Source: Panorpa germanica
Lineage: Eukaryota; Arthropoda; Insecta; Mecoptera; Panorpidae
Assembly: GCA_963678705.1 (NCBI GenBank)
Contig: OY783209.1
Span: 11,408,001-11,472,000 of the forward strand
Direction: 5' to 3'
Length of the DNA stretch: 64,000 nucleotides
Part shown: piece after piece, positions 24,801 to 37,700 of the stretch
How the letters are laid out: the number at the start of each line of letters is the position of its first letter
Position numbering within the stretch: position 1 is the stretch's first letter
The notes under the pieces: model-generated
Databases searched by the model: none
Seen by the model: the letters and a program-made list of their open reading frames with translations, nothing else
What the model was told of the DNA's origin: nothing
Translations under genes and position numbers: made by a program

Positions 24801-27800
24801 CCGCTTCTCCAATACCATATATCTCATCACACCCTTCTGACAGACTCTAAATGCTCTTACACTAGTTCGTGTGAGAAATTTGTTTTTTTTTAATTACTTT
24901 TTACATAGTTTTAACTTCTGTTACTTATATTTCTTTTTTTGCTACTTTATAAACCATCGTGTATTATTCAGTAACACACCACACGCATATTACTCTTTTT
25001 ATTCTAATTTCCATTTCAGTTCAGTGAACAAAATGCGTTTTAAAACAATTCAAATAAATAAGAGAAACATAACCTCACAAATACCTAGATGAAAATTCAA
25101 TCATTGCTGCAATTTATTTCAGCTTTGTTTTTGAAATACCGTGTTGAAAAATAGATAGATTATTTTTGTTCGTAAATTATAACAAGTCATTTATATTGCG
25201 GTCAGACCATGCGAGCTGAGAGAGTCAAAGTAGAGCCTTTCGATTTATGTTTAATTTTTTTACCTGCAATTTGCCTAAACGGATGATAGTTATTAACGTA
25301 AGAATAGTTGCCTACTGTTTTTGTTGAAGGATATGTTTTAACTTATTTATATATTGTTATTTCATTTATTAAAAATTCTGCAATTTATATATTCTAGATA
25401 CACATATAAATTACGATATAATGTAGATAGATGTATATAAATTGTATGTATATATTTTTGTATAACCGCCATTTTAATATAAGATGCCGCGCATAATCAG
25501 TCCTTAAAGGTGATTATCTAGGCCACGCCTCTTATCATATTACGTCATCGCATATATTGAAGATATTTTACATATCTTTGTACTATATATAAATACACCA
25601 TATACATATTATTCAAACTTTATACCGGAATATTAAAATGATAGCGTACACATTTATTTGTTTGATTTAATACGTAATTGCAAACCGTTTTCCTAGTTCA
25701 TAAGCTATCTGTTAGATTAGTCATAGATGTTACTAATGGGTTTACTTATTGATGCATTAGTAAGCATCTCTGGTGAACTCCTTGCATCCTCCACCTCCTC
25801 CTCTGCCAGTTGTTATCTTTTCAATATTGTAATTCTAATAAATGTTATTTTATTTGCAGTCCTGCAAGGTTTGCAACAAGACATTCGCCAACGTGTACAG
25901 GCTACAACGCCATATGATTAGCCACGACGAAAGCGCGCTCCTGCGTAAATTCAAATGCACAGATTGTGACAAAGCCTTTAAATTCAAGCATCACCTGAAA
26001 GAACACGTTAGAATTCACAGTGGGGAAAAACCTTTCGGGTGTACTAATTGCGGAAAACGATTTTCACACTCTGGTTCCTATTCCAGTCATATGACATCGA
26101 AGAAGTGCATCAGCATGACTCTTAAACTAAATAGAGGTCTAGGCAACCCAAATGTGATGGCCCCAGAGAAAAGTCCATCCCGAAAGCGACACAGCGCGCC
26201 CCCTCAAATTAACAACAACACGAACACAAGTCCTAACAACAACAAGTCGTTCTTGTCAATCCTCCCGAAGTATGAAACTGCTGCAGCTTTCCTGGCGTCG
26301 ATATCACCGAGGGATGGTCCATTTCCTGGAATGCAACCTGGTCTTCCCGGAGCTGGAGGAATCCCACCTTATTTCATGAACCCGTTGCAACAAGCTGCTT
26401 TGAACTACAGAATGCCCCCCAATTTAAGTCATATTTTAGAACAGCTTCATGCAAATTCTCCTCATAGGCAAATGTTGGAAGCCTCAACATCTATAGAGCA
26501 CAAGCGGGAATCATCTAGTCTACACTCGGATCCAGAGGACATGATCGAGGAAATTACCGAAGAAGAGGACAAGAAAGAAATATATCCTGAAGAAGACAGA
26601 CAAGCAATCATGGACGTTGAAGATCACGAGAGGGTCAATAACAACGAGGAGAAACGTGAAATGACGCCGCATACCATTAGTCGAGCGTCGCCAGGAGCTG
26701 GTAGCAACAGTGGCGGACTGGGCGGACTCAACATGATCCTGGAGAATGTAAACGCTTCTGTAACGAAACAATTACTGGAAGCCAACATGCACAAACTGTC
26801 ATCTCCAGCGCATGTGACTGATTACCGAAGTGGAGGAACTTCCCCTTTGCAAAGTTTAATGGTTAAGGAAGAACACCATGAAGAAATTTTAGAATGTTCA
26901 CAATGTCGGAAAACTTTTAATCACAAAACGGAGTTAATACAGCACGAGAAAGTATTGTGCGGGAGTCTATTTAGAAAGCACGAAGGTCTGGCAGCACAGA
27001 TGGCGGAAACATTGGCATTGAAGGCGGAATATATGTCCATGCAAAATAATGGTTCTCTGAGCGGAAGTGAAGATGACAACGACGACAGGGACTACATTAA
27101 AGACGAAGACAAACATCCTTCTGAAAACGAGAGGAAGGTCCGCGTCCGGACGGCAATTAGCGATGAACAGCAAGCTATCCTGAAAGAGCACTACGCTCTA
27201 AATCAACGTCCCAATCGAGAGGAGTTCAAAAGAATCGCAGAAAGGCTGGGTTTAGATAATAGAGTGGTTCAAGTCTGGTTCCAGAACAACAGAGCACGCG
27301 AACGAAGACTTAATCAGAATATAACGTACTCGGATCAGCCTTTAGATCTCTCTATAAAGAAAGAACATCTATCAGCTACTTCAACGCCATCTAGTTCGCC
27401 CACTTGGCCTACTTCTGTAAATTTGCACTCAGACTCTGGAGAGGAAGTTGTAAACCTAAGTCAAAAGTCTTCACGCAGCCCTACACCGTACCGCCAACCT
27501 AATAGATACCAAACTATGAGCTACCAACATTCCAATGGATCGTCTTCTTCACTGGTTGATTTCAGACGGTCGCCGTCTCCCTCCCCACTCGCTCAAGACA
27601 TGATCCCATCGGTTTTATCGAATGGACATCTTGCTCGAAGATTGTCTCAACCAATATACAGACTCCCGTCGAACACCCCACTGGGCTTGGTTCCTATGGA
27701 GCGGCTCCTGCAGTTTAACACGGCAAACCGATCTCCGTTACTAGGGCTTCAACTGGCGGAAAACATCAGAGCTTCTAGTTCCAGTCCGGGGTCCGGAAAA

Positions 27801-28269
27801 CGTTCGTGGAAACTCGATGAAGACACCCGGATTTCCCATGACATGGACCATGAAGATGAACACGTGTCCAAGAAAGCTAATCTTTCGATAAAGTCGGAGG
27901 GCGAAGCTGAAGGACAGTTTGTTTGCGATCAATGCGACAAAGCTTTCTCGAAGCAGAGCTCCCTCGCTAGACACAAATATGAACATTCAGGTAAATATAT
28001 AAATTCATGCATTTATTTCATAAGCACAAGTTTATATTTTCTTGTAGTGTTTTTTATTAAGATCTTTGTTTGCAGGTCAGAGACCATACAAATGCATCGA
28101 ATGTCCCAAAGCGTTTAAACACAAGCACCATTTGACGGAGCACAAACGTCTTCATAGCGGCGAAAAACCTTTCCAGTGCTGTAAATGTCTTAAACGATTT
28201 TCACATTCTGGATCTTACAGCCAACATATGAACCACAGATATTCCTATTGCAAGCCATATAGAGAGTAA
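15872..28269 (+). CDS. zfh1: zfh1 / ZEB zinc-finger homeodomain transcription factor
   Basis: Coding exons are 15872-16164, 25860-27990 and 28076-28269; phases agree at each GT-AG junction. Counting the tentative first exon, the protein has 880 aa. The first firm exon encodes two C2H2 fingers (about residues 29-51 and 80-102). The big exon encodes fingers 3-5 (about 108-190, ending [12 protein letters not shown]), a C2HC-like finger near 451, a homeodomain (about 532-592, [13 protein letters not shown]), a CtBP-binding PLDLS near 599 and a related VVNLS. The last finger cluster (about 793-880) ends [14 protein letters not shown]. Order and sequence match Drosophila Zfh1 and vertebrate ZEB1/2: nuclear repressors of mesoderm and muscle genes and of epithelial identity, recruiting CtBP. 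The stop codon TAA overlaps a donor-like GTAAGT (GA|GTAAGT), so a further exon is conceivable. An in-frame ATG at 15802 lies just before the first acceptor. Confidence 0.95.
17686..18307 (+). mobile_element. MITE family A, copy 4 (complete)
   Basis: This is a full-length 622-bp copy in the second zfh1 intron. It starts AATGGACTTGTGTCCT (one substitution) and ends AGGACACAAGCCCATT. It is a long-form copy with GGTAACCTTACACTAGG. Left flank TTTTACC and right flank ATAAATT share no direct repeat, so no target duplication is visible. It has no protein-coding capacity. Confidence 0.9.
18595..18812. mobile_element. 218-bp MITE with ~33-bp TIRs and TA flanks
   Basis: The left end TAGTCAAAATCACGAGAGTT then CGGCGGTGACT is mirrored at the right by AGTCACCGCCG then AACTATCGTGATTTTGACTA, with one or two mismatches. 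Both ends abut TA dinucleotides (TTTATAG... and ...CTATACC), as expected for Tc1/mariner-type TA duplication. It has no frame and is interpreted as a Tc1/mariner-derived MITE inside the zfh1 intron. Confidence 0.75.
19820..19942 (+). CDS. zfh1: Candidate alternative first coding exon of zfh1 (short form)
   Basis: A strong pyrimidine tract ends in CTATCTATCAG at 19819. An ATG at 19877 then opens 22 codons ([18 protein letters not shown]...), ending exactly before the donor GTATAT at 19943, in phase 0. The zfh1 exon at 25860 also starts in phase 0 (SCKVCNKTF), so splicing gives an in-frame protein lacking exactly the two N-terminal fingers coded at 15872-16164. The exon cannot be an in-frame cassette after 16164, because it begins with TGA. 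A short zfh1 isoform made from an alternative promoter is known in Drosophila. A second open frame ([11 protein letters not shown]...) crosses the same segment, so the coding frame is not certain. Confidence 0.45.
20298..20880 (+). mobile_element. MITE family A, copy 5 (right end truncated)
   Basis: It starts with a perfect AATGGGCTTGTGTCCT and follows the consensus. It is a short-form copy (TTGGCAGCGGTTG replaces the GGTAACC block) that retains the TGTACAACGTTGAATCC block. About 35 bases are deleted after GGAGTTATTAA. The copy stops at ATTAAGACA, without the terminal repeat. Confidence 0.85.
21774..22120 (+). repeat. Dispersed repeat B, copy 1
   Basis: From GTCCAATATTTTAAATT to GGCTTTATTGAACAAAATTT this stretch matches 23439-23821 in the same orientation, with many substitutions and small indels. 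Shared blocks include TAACCTCCAAAATGTGACAT, AAATATAGAAGAGAAAACAA and ATATCAAAACAGT. It is noncoding. No clear terminal repeats were found, so the element class is unknown. It lies in the zfh1 intron. Confidence 0.75.
22121..23438. other. zfh1 intron sequence between the two B repeats
   Basis: There is no gene. A more G+C-rich patch at 22320-22560 (CTGTCCCTCGGGAACTATAC, GACCCCTCCCGTCCCGAG) interrupts the A+T-rich intron and has no recognisable frame. It could be a repeat remnant or a regulatory element. Confidence 0.4.
23439..23821 (+). repeat. Dispersed repeat B, copy 2
   Basis: This is the second copy of the repeat at 21774-22120. It carries about 35 extra bases near 23656-23690 (GATGCATACGCACCAACTAA and following) that the first copy lacks. 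Divergence between the copies is visible along the whole length, so the duplication or insertion is not recent. Confidence 0.75.
23822..25859. other. Last part of the large zfh1 intron
   Basis: This is A+T-rich intron without supported exons. At 24243-24262 there is a perfect 8-bp hairpin, AAGGGCAT-CCTT-ATGCCCTT. The acceptor for the large zfh1 exon is TTATTTTATTTGCAG ending at 25859. Frames at 24669-25092 and 25727-25921 look random. Confidence 0.5.
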
Positions 28270-31200
28270 GTGAAACAAATAAATAAAAAAGAACTATTCA
28301 AAACGTATTTAATCAAATCTCTTAATGCTACATCACAATTAGCATTACAAGCATTACATTGTACTTAAAGTACTCTTTAAAGAAAACGAAATCTCATCAC
28401 AACCAGTGAACGTAAAGATGCAAAGATGCCAGGCGAGTCGTCGCATCCTTAACTATATTTAATATTAGATAGTTTGATATAAGTATGTAAAAACATTAAA
28501 ACTTAGAACATATGCAGACAACGATTAAGTGCTAATCTGGAACAATTTTAACACTATGTGATTCAAAATACTCCAGTGTTTTATTTTATAAGATTATACT
28601 AGAACTAATGTAGATATTATAACTTAACTTACCTAGAAAATTAATTAATATTTAAGGAAAAATATCTCCTTGTAAATAATCTAGATTTCAGAGCAACGTA
28701 TTTGAAAATAAATTGTTGTATGTTGTTTCAACATAATCTTAAATTATTTATTATATTTTCAAAAATTAACCTTTTAAATCTAGTTTATTTATGCTATAGC
28801 TTTCGTAGTAGTAAGTGCAAAGCGTGGAAAATTAATGCTATTTCCCTCTCTTGTGAAAATTTCGTTTGAATTTTATTCTTTTCGTAATAAAGAAGTTCTT
28901 TTCATTCCTTCTCTTTTCTAAGCTAACTACTCAAATTAAATCTAATTAGGATATTCGTTATAAAAACGTTATAATACTGTGAATTAAGTGAGCCAAATCA
29001 TTTTTATATTAATTAAGTATATTAAAACTAAGCGTCCATCCAAATACTTTATTTATATATTAATATAGAAATAGCGAAAAATTAAGAAGAAAATAGTCCA
29101 TAACGTGGCCTATTCGTGGATGAGTCAAACTATTCGTTTTGTATTTTATAATGTACATAGTTTTTTTTATTTTTTTAGAAATCCTTTAAAATATATATTA
29201 TAATAAGATTTCTACATATATTAGCCTATTATACGAGATATATATTGCAAAGAAATATGAGCAGATATTATTAATAAGTTGTATATATAAAGTATATCTG
29301 GTACCTGTAAAATACTCAAAACCTAATTATTTCGCGTTATTTTAAAATTAAACTTAAACCAGCTTTGACTCACCGATCTTACTAGAATAAAATAATTACA
29401 GAAACAGTCAAAAACTCAAAGGAGAATCTCAAAGCAAAAGCGAGTGCCAAAAAGAGAAATCGTCTGTCTTCCGCTCCAGTTCTGCAGTGGTTTTTACGTA
29501 ACATTAGCGTTATCGTTTAAATTTAAGTTCAAACTTATTTCTCATAGTATTTAGAAATGCTTGTTGAGTGCCATATTGGTCGTATAATTTTCTATAATCT
29601 AAAATCTGTTCCAATCCAATATTAATTAATCCAATTAATTTCTTCGCAAGAAACATACCATAACCACGGCTGGGTATTTTGCAATTATATTTTATTTTTA
29701 ACAATTTCGCAAAAATTACATCGAAACTGCTAGTCATGTTTAAAATTTTTGAAAGTTACCAAATTCCATACCAAAATTAAAAATATAAATAATAATTATA
29801 TTATATATAATAAATAAATAATTAAATAAATATTTAAAACAAATTAAAGTTTTATATATATAAGAAATAAATATTTTGTGATTTGGGCTAGTAAGTATAC
29901 GTATTGGACCACTGTTAGGCGAATGGTGTTCGTGTTTGTGTTCTCGTGACAATACTATAAAGAAACTATAAAATTAGTAGGTAACTTGCACAAGATTAAC
30001 AATTGCACATTTAATAATATTGACATTTATTTTTTAAACGAAACATACATTTTTTGAAGTTAGGATTTTGCTTTCTGACTTCATCAAATTTTTTGCATAA
30101 ATCGGTGTCTTCCGATTTTCCTAATATTTCTAAATTTTGCTGAAGAATTTCAATTTAATGGACCAGAATGTCTAAATTTTAGTCAGTTAAATCCTAACTA
30201 AGATCAAATTTCTTTATTTTGTTATCTAATAACTAAACATAATTTTAAAACGAATCCTAGTGTCTTTAATAACTTAACTAATTAAAAATACATTACCTAA
30301 ATTTGTGGTTCAATTAAATATATAAAAACTTTATTGTTAATATTATGCTAATCATTCCAAAAAATATATTATATATTCATAGATATATTATAATGATACC
30401 ATTAACTGAAAAAATGTAATTAAATTTATATAAATATATATATATTATATATCTATATCTAGATAATAAGCCATGTATAAAAATGATTCTGACAATAAAC
30501 TGTAAACTGTAAACTCAATGCTCGGTCTACACCTACTATAAATAACTATTGTGAGTTCACAAATAGAAATATTTCATTTATATTTATACAGATATTTACA
30601 ATATTTAACATAAATAAGCAGCAGATGCAATTCATAAAAAATGCCTGTTTAAAAGTATATATATATATTTAAATATAAAGTTAAAAATTGTTTAATTCTT
30701 TTCATTCTGAAAGAAACAATTATACGCATTTATAAACTAATTGTTGTACATATTTCCAAAGTTCTCATAATTTTGTAATATTAATGCATGCAAGATATTG
30801 ATATAGGTATTTAAAATGATAAGCAGTGATTTGTCATTAAAGAAAAATGTCAATTTTTTTTATATATTGACATTTGTTTATTATATATTTCTAAAAATCT
30901 TATTACTATTTTTTTAAATTTAAAATATTGGCTAAACCAATTATTACTACTAATAGCATTTTGCTCAAATTTCATAATTGTTGTACTTTTTTTCTAATAA
31001 ATTGTTGCTGAAATGGTTTCAAACAACGAAAACATATATTATTCAAAAAATGCTCTCTGTATATCGATTTAGTTTATAAGTATAAAATATATTGTATCTA
31101 TCTTTTAGTTCAATCTGAAAGAAAAAGCTAGAATATCCAAAGACATTGTATAATAAGATTTCTTAATTATAGGTTTTTCAAATGTTTATTTTTTTTATGT

Positions 31201-31500
31201 TTTTGTGCAATATATTCTTGCCATATTGTGTATTGATATTTTCTGGTAGCAAAAAATGAATAAGTATTATATTAATGAGAAATTTAATAATTGTAAATTA
31301 AATATTTACTTTATTATTTGCACCAGTTTAAAGAGTTTATAATAAAAGAATTTATAATATACATGTGTATATGTATTTTACTCAATATGTACGAAATAAA
31401 TTTAAGAATACATTTACACAATGTTTTATTTCTTGCTGAATTTTATATTTATGAATTTTATTTTAAATAAAAGTATTTTTTTATCTAGTCTAATATTTGA
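28270..31500 (+). other. Probable zfh1 3' UTR and zfh1-STK11IP spacer
   Basis: This is very A+T-rich, with many AATAAA words, so the poly(A) site cannot be chosen. ZEB/zfh1 mRNAs are known miR-200/miR-8 targets. The only 7-base seed match of the A1 type I found (AGTATTA) is at 31263-31269, far from the stop and expected by chance in such sequence. A short minus-strand ORF is listed separately. Confidence 0.4.
29510..29737 (-). CDS. Possible small antisense gene, 75 aa, unidentified
   Basis: A true ATG at 29737 opens 75 codons on the minus strand, with varied, mildly basic composition (SRGYGMFLAKKLIGLINIGL, then EQILDYRKLYDQYG). It has no long low-complexity runs, unlike other frames in this A+T-rich stretch. 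There is no signal peptide or motif I can name. It lies opposite the presumed zfh1 3' UTR. It may be a small gene, a terminal exon or chance. An upstream minus-strand frame (29952 to 29740) opens with TTG and is not convincing. Confidence 0.25.
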   Translation of the reverse strand: MTSSFDVIFAKLLKIKYNCKIPSRGYGMFLAKKLIGLINIGLEQILDYRKLYDQYGTQQAFLNTMRNKFELKFKR

Positions 31501-31798
31501 TAAAAGAAATAAATTATGGAATATAATTAAATTAATTAATTAACTTTCACATTTGAACGAGCTGGATAAAGTATTCTAAGATCTCCTAACTAGATGGTGC
31601 TGCTGTATAAATTTAAGTTCAATGGAGATACTACATAACCTTTATCCTTCAGACAAAATACATACATTTATCCTCAGCTGTTTTTGATAGCAAGTGTCAT
31701 TCATTGTACAATAATAAGGTCATTTTCCTTTATCAAATTTCGTGTAATTATAATAAAATAGGTACTGTTATTGTTTTTTCTAAACTATATAATTTACA

Positions 31799-34700
31799 AT
31801 GGAATCACCAGAAATAGCAAAATTAGCTAAATTGTTACGTGACAGTGGTGACAAAGTATTAAACTCTCAAAGCAAGTTAACATTATCTGCGCCTTTATTA
31901 CAAACATTAAATGAAGCTTTCAGTTTAATTGTTGAACGAGATATTGTGAATTCTACATTTCAAGTTGTGAGCACTAATAATTCCAAAGCCCAGATTTATA
32001 TTGATTTACAATTTTTACACGATTTTATTCAGAAAACATTGTCATTGTGCGTCAAAAAGGGAATTGATGATGTTGAAAAGAATGAAGTCGATGTAAGTAA
32101 ATTCAGAAACTTGAAAACTTTAGAGATACATAGAATACCTGTGCTGTATATACGCGGGGTGCAAAGTTTAAGAACCCAGTTGCAGAGTCTAATATGCATA
32201 CGCTGCCTTGACAATGTTAAGGATATATTGTTAGACTGTGGAGGTGATAACAGCACAGGCTTTGTTTGGAGTGAGCTAAAGGAAGCTGTGTTTTGTTACA
32301 ATAATTTGGAAAGCATAGATTCCAGTTTGGAATATTTGCCATGGCTGCAAGTGTTAGATTTGAGCCACAATAAAATTGTAAGCGCGGAAGCTTTAAAATG
32401 GTTGCCAAATTTAAAATTTGTAAACCTAAGTTTCAATCAATTGGAAATGGTTCCAATGTTTCATAATGATTCATCCAGAAGACTGCAAATCTTACTCATT
32501 AGTAATAATTACATTGAGAGTTTAACAGGTATGTAATTATGTTTAAATAAATTGTATTATTAAATAGTGGTATAATTTAAATTCGATAATTACAGGTTTG
32601 CAACGATTGGAAGCTGTGTGTGAATTAGATCTGTCAAATAACTGTTTATTAGATCATATTAATTTACTGCCCTTATCACCTTTGGCCTCATTACGGTGGC
32701 TTACTTTACATGGAAATCCTTTATCATTTCATGCAAAACATAGAAAGATGACTGCCAAATATTTGCACAGTAATTCTTCTACAGTAAAGGTATAGTAAAA
32801 TATTATGACCTTTCTAATCATCAAAATAATATAATAAAATAATTGTTATATTATTTCTAGTTTTTACTAGATGGACAAGCACTCTCTAATGCAGAATGTC
32901 ATTTAACTGGGTCTTATAAGCCCTTGCATCGGTTAAATAGAGGACCTAGAAAACACTTAACGTCTGAAAGTTCAAATCAATCTGTAGCAACAAACTCCAG
33001 CGAAATAACCAGTGATACAAAAGTAATAAATGATAAATATTTTTCTGATTCCTGATCTAATTATTATATTATAAATAAATTGTAAACTAATTCTTTTTGA
33101 TTTTAGTTAACAGATTCGACAATTTCAGTAATTCCCCAAACTAAAAGAAAAGTAAGGGAAGCTATAATTAGTGAGCATGACGCTTCTGGAGAAATTATAA
33201 GTCCCGTTATGTCTCAGAGCACATTGTCAACACATTCTCTTGGTAGTATATTACATAATTAAGACTCTATTTTTATCTTACTATTGATATTTACTAATTG
33301 TGTTTAATTATGATATAGATACACCTACTGAGCATTTGGAGACTAAAAAACAGATTGAAACTCTAGTTCAGCAATATGGTGACACTTGGCTTCACAGTCA
33401 AGGAGGTTCATTAGTGCAAAATGTGCTTGGAATTCCGCAACAAATTCCAAGTTCTATTATTCCTAGTTCAAGTAGAGAAGAGTTATTATTTAAAACTATG
33501 TTGAGTTCAAGTCCGAACGTGGAATCGCCGTTACTCTCATCAACACCTGCTGAGGTTTCAATTGAGTCTGAAGCAACGCAATCTAATGTATGTAGAATCA
33601 ATTCAATATTCTTAGAATTTCTTATAGTCTTATATAACTGTAAGAAATGCAATTTTCAGTCTTCAAAACAATCTGAAGCTAAAGATACAGCGTATAAAAG
33701 CACGTTGGAAGCCGATACAACATATATGTCTGTTCAAGAATCATCTATATCTTCGGAGACAAAGAAAAATAATTCCGAAATATTCGGTCCAGATACATTA
33801 TCTGAAGATTATGAGGCATCTTTATCGGATCAGGATAATGATGGTATATTCTTTAAATTGATTATTTTCATTAATTAAGAAACATTTACAGAAAAGTAAT
33901 TGGTTTATATTTTTAGATACTGCTAATGAAAATCATACGTATTTAGTCTCCATAATAAATGGTGGTGATAATACTGAAGATGTTTTCTTAATCGTAACTG
34001 ATACAAAAATAAAAGAAGGAAATGTTATAAGTGGCAGGTTGGTATTTTACATTTTGTTTTTTCTTCTTTATCGTAATTTTTGTTGTTTTTAATTCTATAT
34101 TTATGAATAGAACCCGCGCTCAATGGAATGTCACAACATTACTCAGCTGCGAAAGAACAAATTCTACAACGGTGTGTTTGTCTTTTGATACAGTTAAAAG
34201 AGATAAACAAAATAGGAAGTATACTATGGAAAAAGAGGATGCATTGGTAAGATTTGATAATATTTTAAACTATTGTACAATCTATGCGTTATCATATTTA
34301 TATTTTCTTTGTGTTATAGAAACTAGAACAGTATTTGCGTGAACTACTTTCTGCAAGACCTTTAGAAGATATGAATCAGTTGTTATTTAAATGTATGAAA
34401 TGTTCAACTCACTTTTCCCAAGAAATTGAAAAGACAACTGTGTATCGTTCTTCTGAAGATGGTATATAGTACAACTAAAATAAATTCATGATATAATGAA
34501 TTATATAAGCATAATAGATCGTTTGTTAATACATTTTTATTAATTTTTAATATGTAAAATCGTTTTAGATAAAAAGTCCACAAGAAATTGTCCCACATGT
34601 AATAGCACTCTCGTTGTGGAAATGGATGAAGAAACCGAAGAAAGACGTGAATCTAGTAAACAAACAAATGTGGTAAAGGTCAACAAATTAGTTCAAGAAA

Positions 34701-37700
34701 CAACAGCTAAACTAGTTCGATCAAACTCTCAATCTAGTATAGGTAAGAATTTATTTCTAATACATAATTTAAAATATCTATATTCACTTTTATATACAAT
34801 GCATTCAAACCAATCGCCAAGAAGCTACCCACCTTAGTTACTCTTTGTTATTTAATGCTTTCGGTAGGTGATCAAAATACATCAATTATAAAAATATATA
34901 AATATTATACATAAGAGGTATAAAAATTATTAATAAATATTGCCCTAAATATTTTTTATTTTAATATTATGTATAAGTGATCACAAAGCTGTTACTATGC
35001 ATGACACTTCAAAAATAAGTACTCTTCTAGACAAATAGTTTTATATCGTAGAATATTTAAAGTTCTCAAACATGCATGCTACCTCATCCTACATAATTGA
35101 TATGCACGAATAAGTAATTACTTAAAATGTTTATTAAATTATGTTTCTATTTTTCAATACAAGTAAATTGTAAATGAATTATTTTTCAAATACATAAATG
35201 ACTTTCAAATTTGAAATTTTATAATAGCAGCTTTCTTTTTGAGGTGATGGTTTTTATTGTATAATCAATAAACTAATTAATTGCTTGATTGTATAATTGC
35301 TAACACAATAACTCGCTGATAGGACTGCAAACCTTGGGGCTTGGACTCACTGCAGATCTGCTGCCATCAATATCACATAGTAAGAGTCACATATCTTTCA
35401 ATTACATTCTGCTTATTAACATATATTGTATTTTTTTCATAATAATTACGTTATATCTATGTGTAATAGTTGCCAACCATATTGGTGTCTTTTGTGTACA
35501 ATAAATATATTTCATTAGTTTGTTTTGTTCCTTTTATTTTTAGTTGTATGCTGTATAATTTTAATTATATTAGTGGTTTAAGCAACCCAAAGAAATTAGG
35601 AAATTGCTTTGTCTGCCATTTTTGTTCCAGCAAATCTTGAGATTCTTACACAATTATAGTATCACCTTTCAAATATTCAAGTTTACATTATATTACTTAT
35701 TTAATATTTTTTTATTATTAATAATTGTTTGCTTTTGAATATTGTGTAATGTACTGTATTCGCTAATATATGGTTGATGTCTGTGACGTACAATTACGTT
35801 TCTTTTACATTAACATTAATTACATCGATCATTTTTTTTTTGCAACTAAGTTACTCATTTTAATTAAATATATTCAAAGGGGTAAATGTGAAAATTTATA
35901 TTTTTCTAATAAGTTCTTAACGATAAACTAATTCCTATAATAATAATATAGCTTAACATAAAATCATTTTTAACTTTTCCATTACGTGCAACATAATCAT
36001 GAGCTTTACAAGCATGCAGGAAATATTTTTCATTTTTCTATTTCAATTGATTTTGTCGTGCAGCAGTGAATGATACAAATTGTTGTGTAATTTTCACCAA
36101 ACTGTTGCACCAAATTGCAAACTTTAATATTGCAACTATTACACAAATATATATGTAGATATTTAATTAAGGATATGTTTTCTTTAATGCACTTTTGTTG
36201 AAAAATAATTTGAATTATTCACTATTTATTTATTCAGGTTTTCGCTTGCTTTTATCATTCTCGTAATTTCTATTTCTGCGCATTATTTAGTCTACTTATA
36301 TAATTTGATTTATTTTCTATTCATGTATAATTTTGATTTATCATAATACTTTTGATAGAAATCGCTAAACCTTAATATTGCTAATTTATAGGATCTGCTG
36401 GTTCTTTAGGAGAGTCCAGCAGTTCTCACATAAGCAATGCTAATAGCACAACCAGCACTGCCGACAGTGCTACTAGTGTTATTGGAAGTACTATTCGAGC
36501 GGATAGTGATATTGAAGTCATTAGCAACCCTAGTCAAAGCAGTATTGAAGTTCTTGACAGGTAAGAAGGGAACGTTTTAATTCTTTTAATATTCAACTAT
36601 AAATAAATATTTATTCTTTAGGTTTTCCACTACTCGTAAGAAGTCGTCTGAAGAACGTCGCGTAGCTGTTGTGCCTTCTCTGGAGACGATTCAAGATAGT
36701 ACTGTGACCCCTACCAATTATTCACTCACAGGTAATTTAACATTTTTTGAATAAATTGTTTTTGTTTACTAAAAATCATGAACCTTTATTAAAATTTCAT
36801 AGCACCTGGTTTGACAGTTGTATTAACAGAAAGCAGCTCATCTGGGTCCCTAACAGATAGTGTTTGTACAGCTATTGAACAGGGTACTTATTACACACAA
36901 ATAACATTTTTTAACAATAGAATTTTTCTTTTGCTTAAAATACAATTAATGGAGCATTTTATTGTAATGTTACAGGAAGCAAAAAAGAAAAATCTGAAAT
37001 GCAGAGCTCAACAATACTTTCGGATGATTGCGATAGTGAGAGTCAAGAAACCAAGTCTGTTTTGTCAAGTAGTCCTTCAGTTATAACATCTATGCTTGAA
37101 GGTATGTTTTACCTTCAGTAAGAATCAGTTTATCACTTTATAATGCATTTGTAAATGATGTATTGTTATTATTTCAGGCTTGTTTCAAAGTGCAAATAAT
37201 CTCATATCCAAAACAAGATCAAAATCAGAAACTGCTGGAGACACTAAAGATACTGCACCCCCAATTGAATATTCTTACACAGATTTCAATCAAGTAGACC
37301 ACAGATTGAAGTTACATTTATTTCAACATTTATTTGAAGATGATAAAGAATTGTTGATTTGGCTTTTGAGGGGATTTATTCTAAATAATTTTGACTCTAC
37401 TACATATCCTGGCTTTATTATTCTGTCGACGTCAAAAATTTATATTCTAAAAATTACAGGAAAAGAAGAGTAAGTGTATAAATGTGATTAATTAGAAAAA
37501 TATATATATTTGGTGATTGATATTTCATTTTATATTTTTGCAGAGAAAATCTTTCAAAATGGTTAAACAAAACATTTAGTTACACCGTTGATAGACTACA
37601 GGGTGTCGAGGTATTACCATGGAAACAAGGGGTTGTTTTTTCAATTCTGCAAAGAGGTGGAATTTTAGGACCTTCTAAATTTATGTGTTTATTACAAGAT

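Noticed and set aside
25727-25921. 64-codon frame just upstream of the large zfh1 exon
   Set aside because: It overlaps the acceptor and start of the zfh1 exon in a different frame; no coding support.
31263-31269. miR-8/miR-200 seed match downstream of zfh1
   Set aside because: A single 7-base match, about 3 kb after the stop in A+T-rich sequence, is expected by chance, and the 3' UTR end is unknown.
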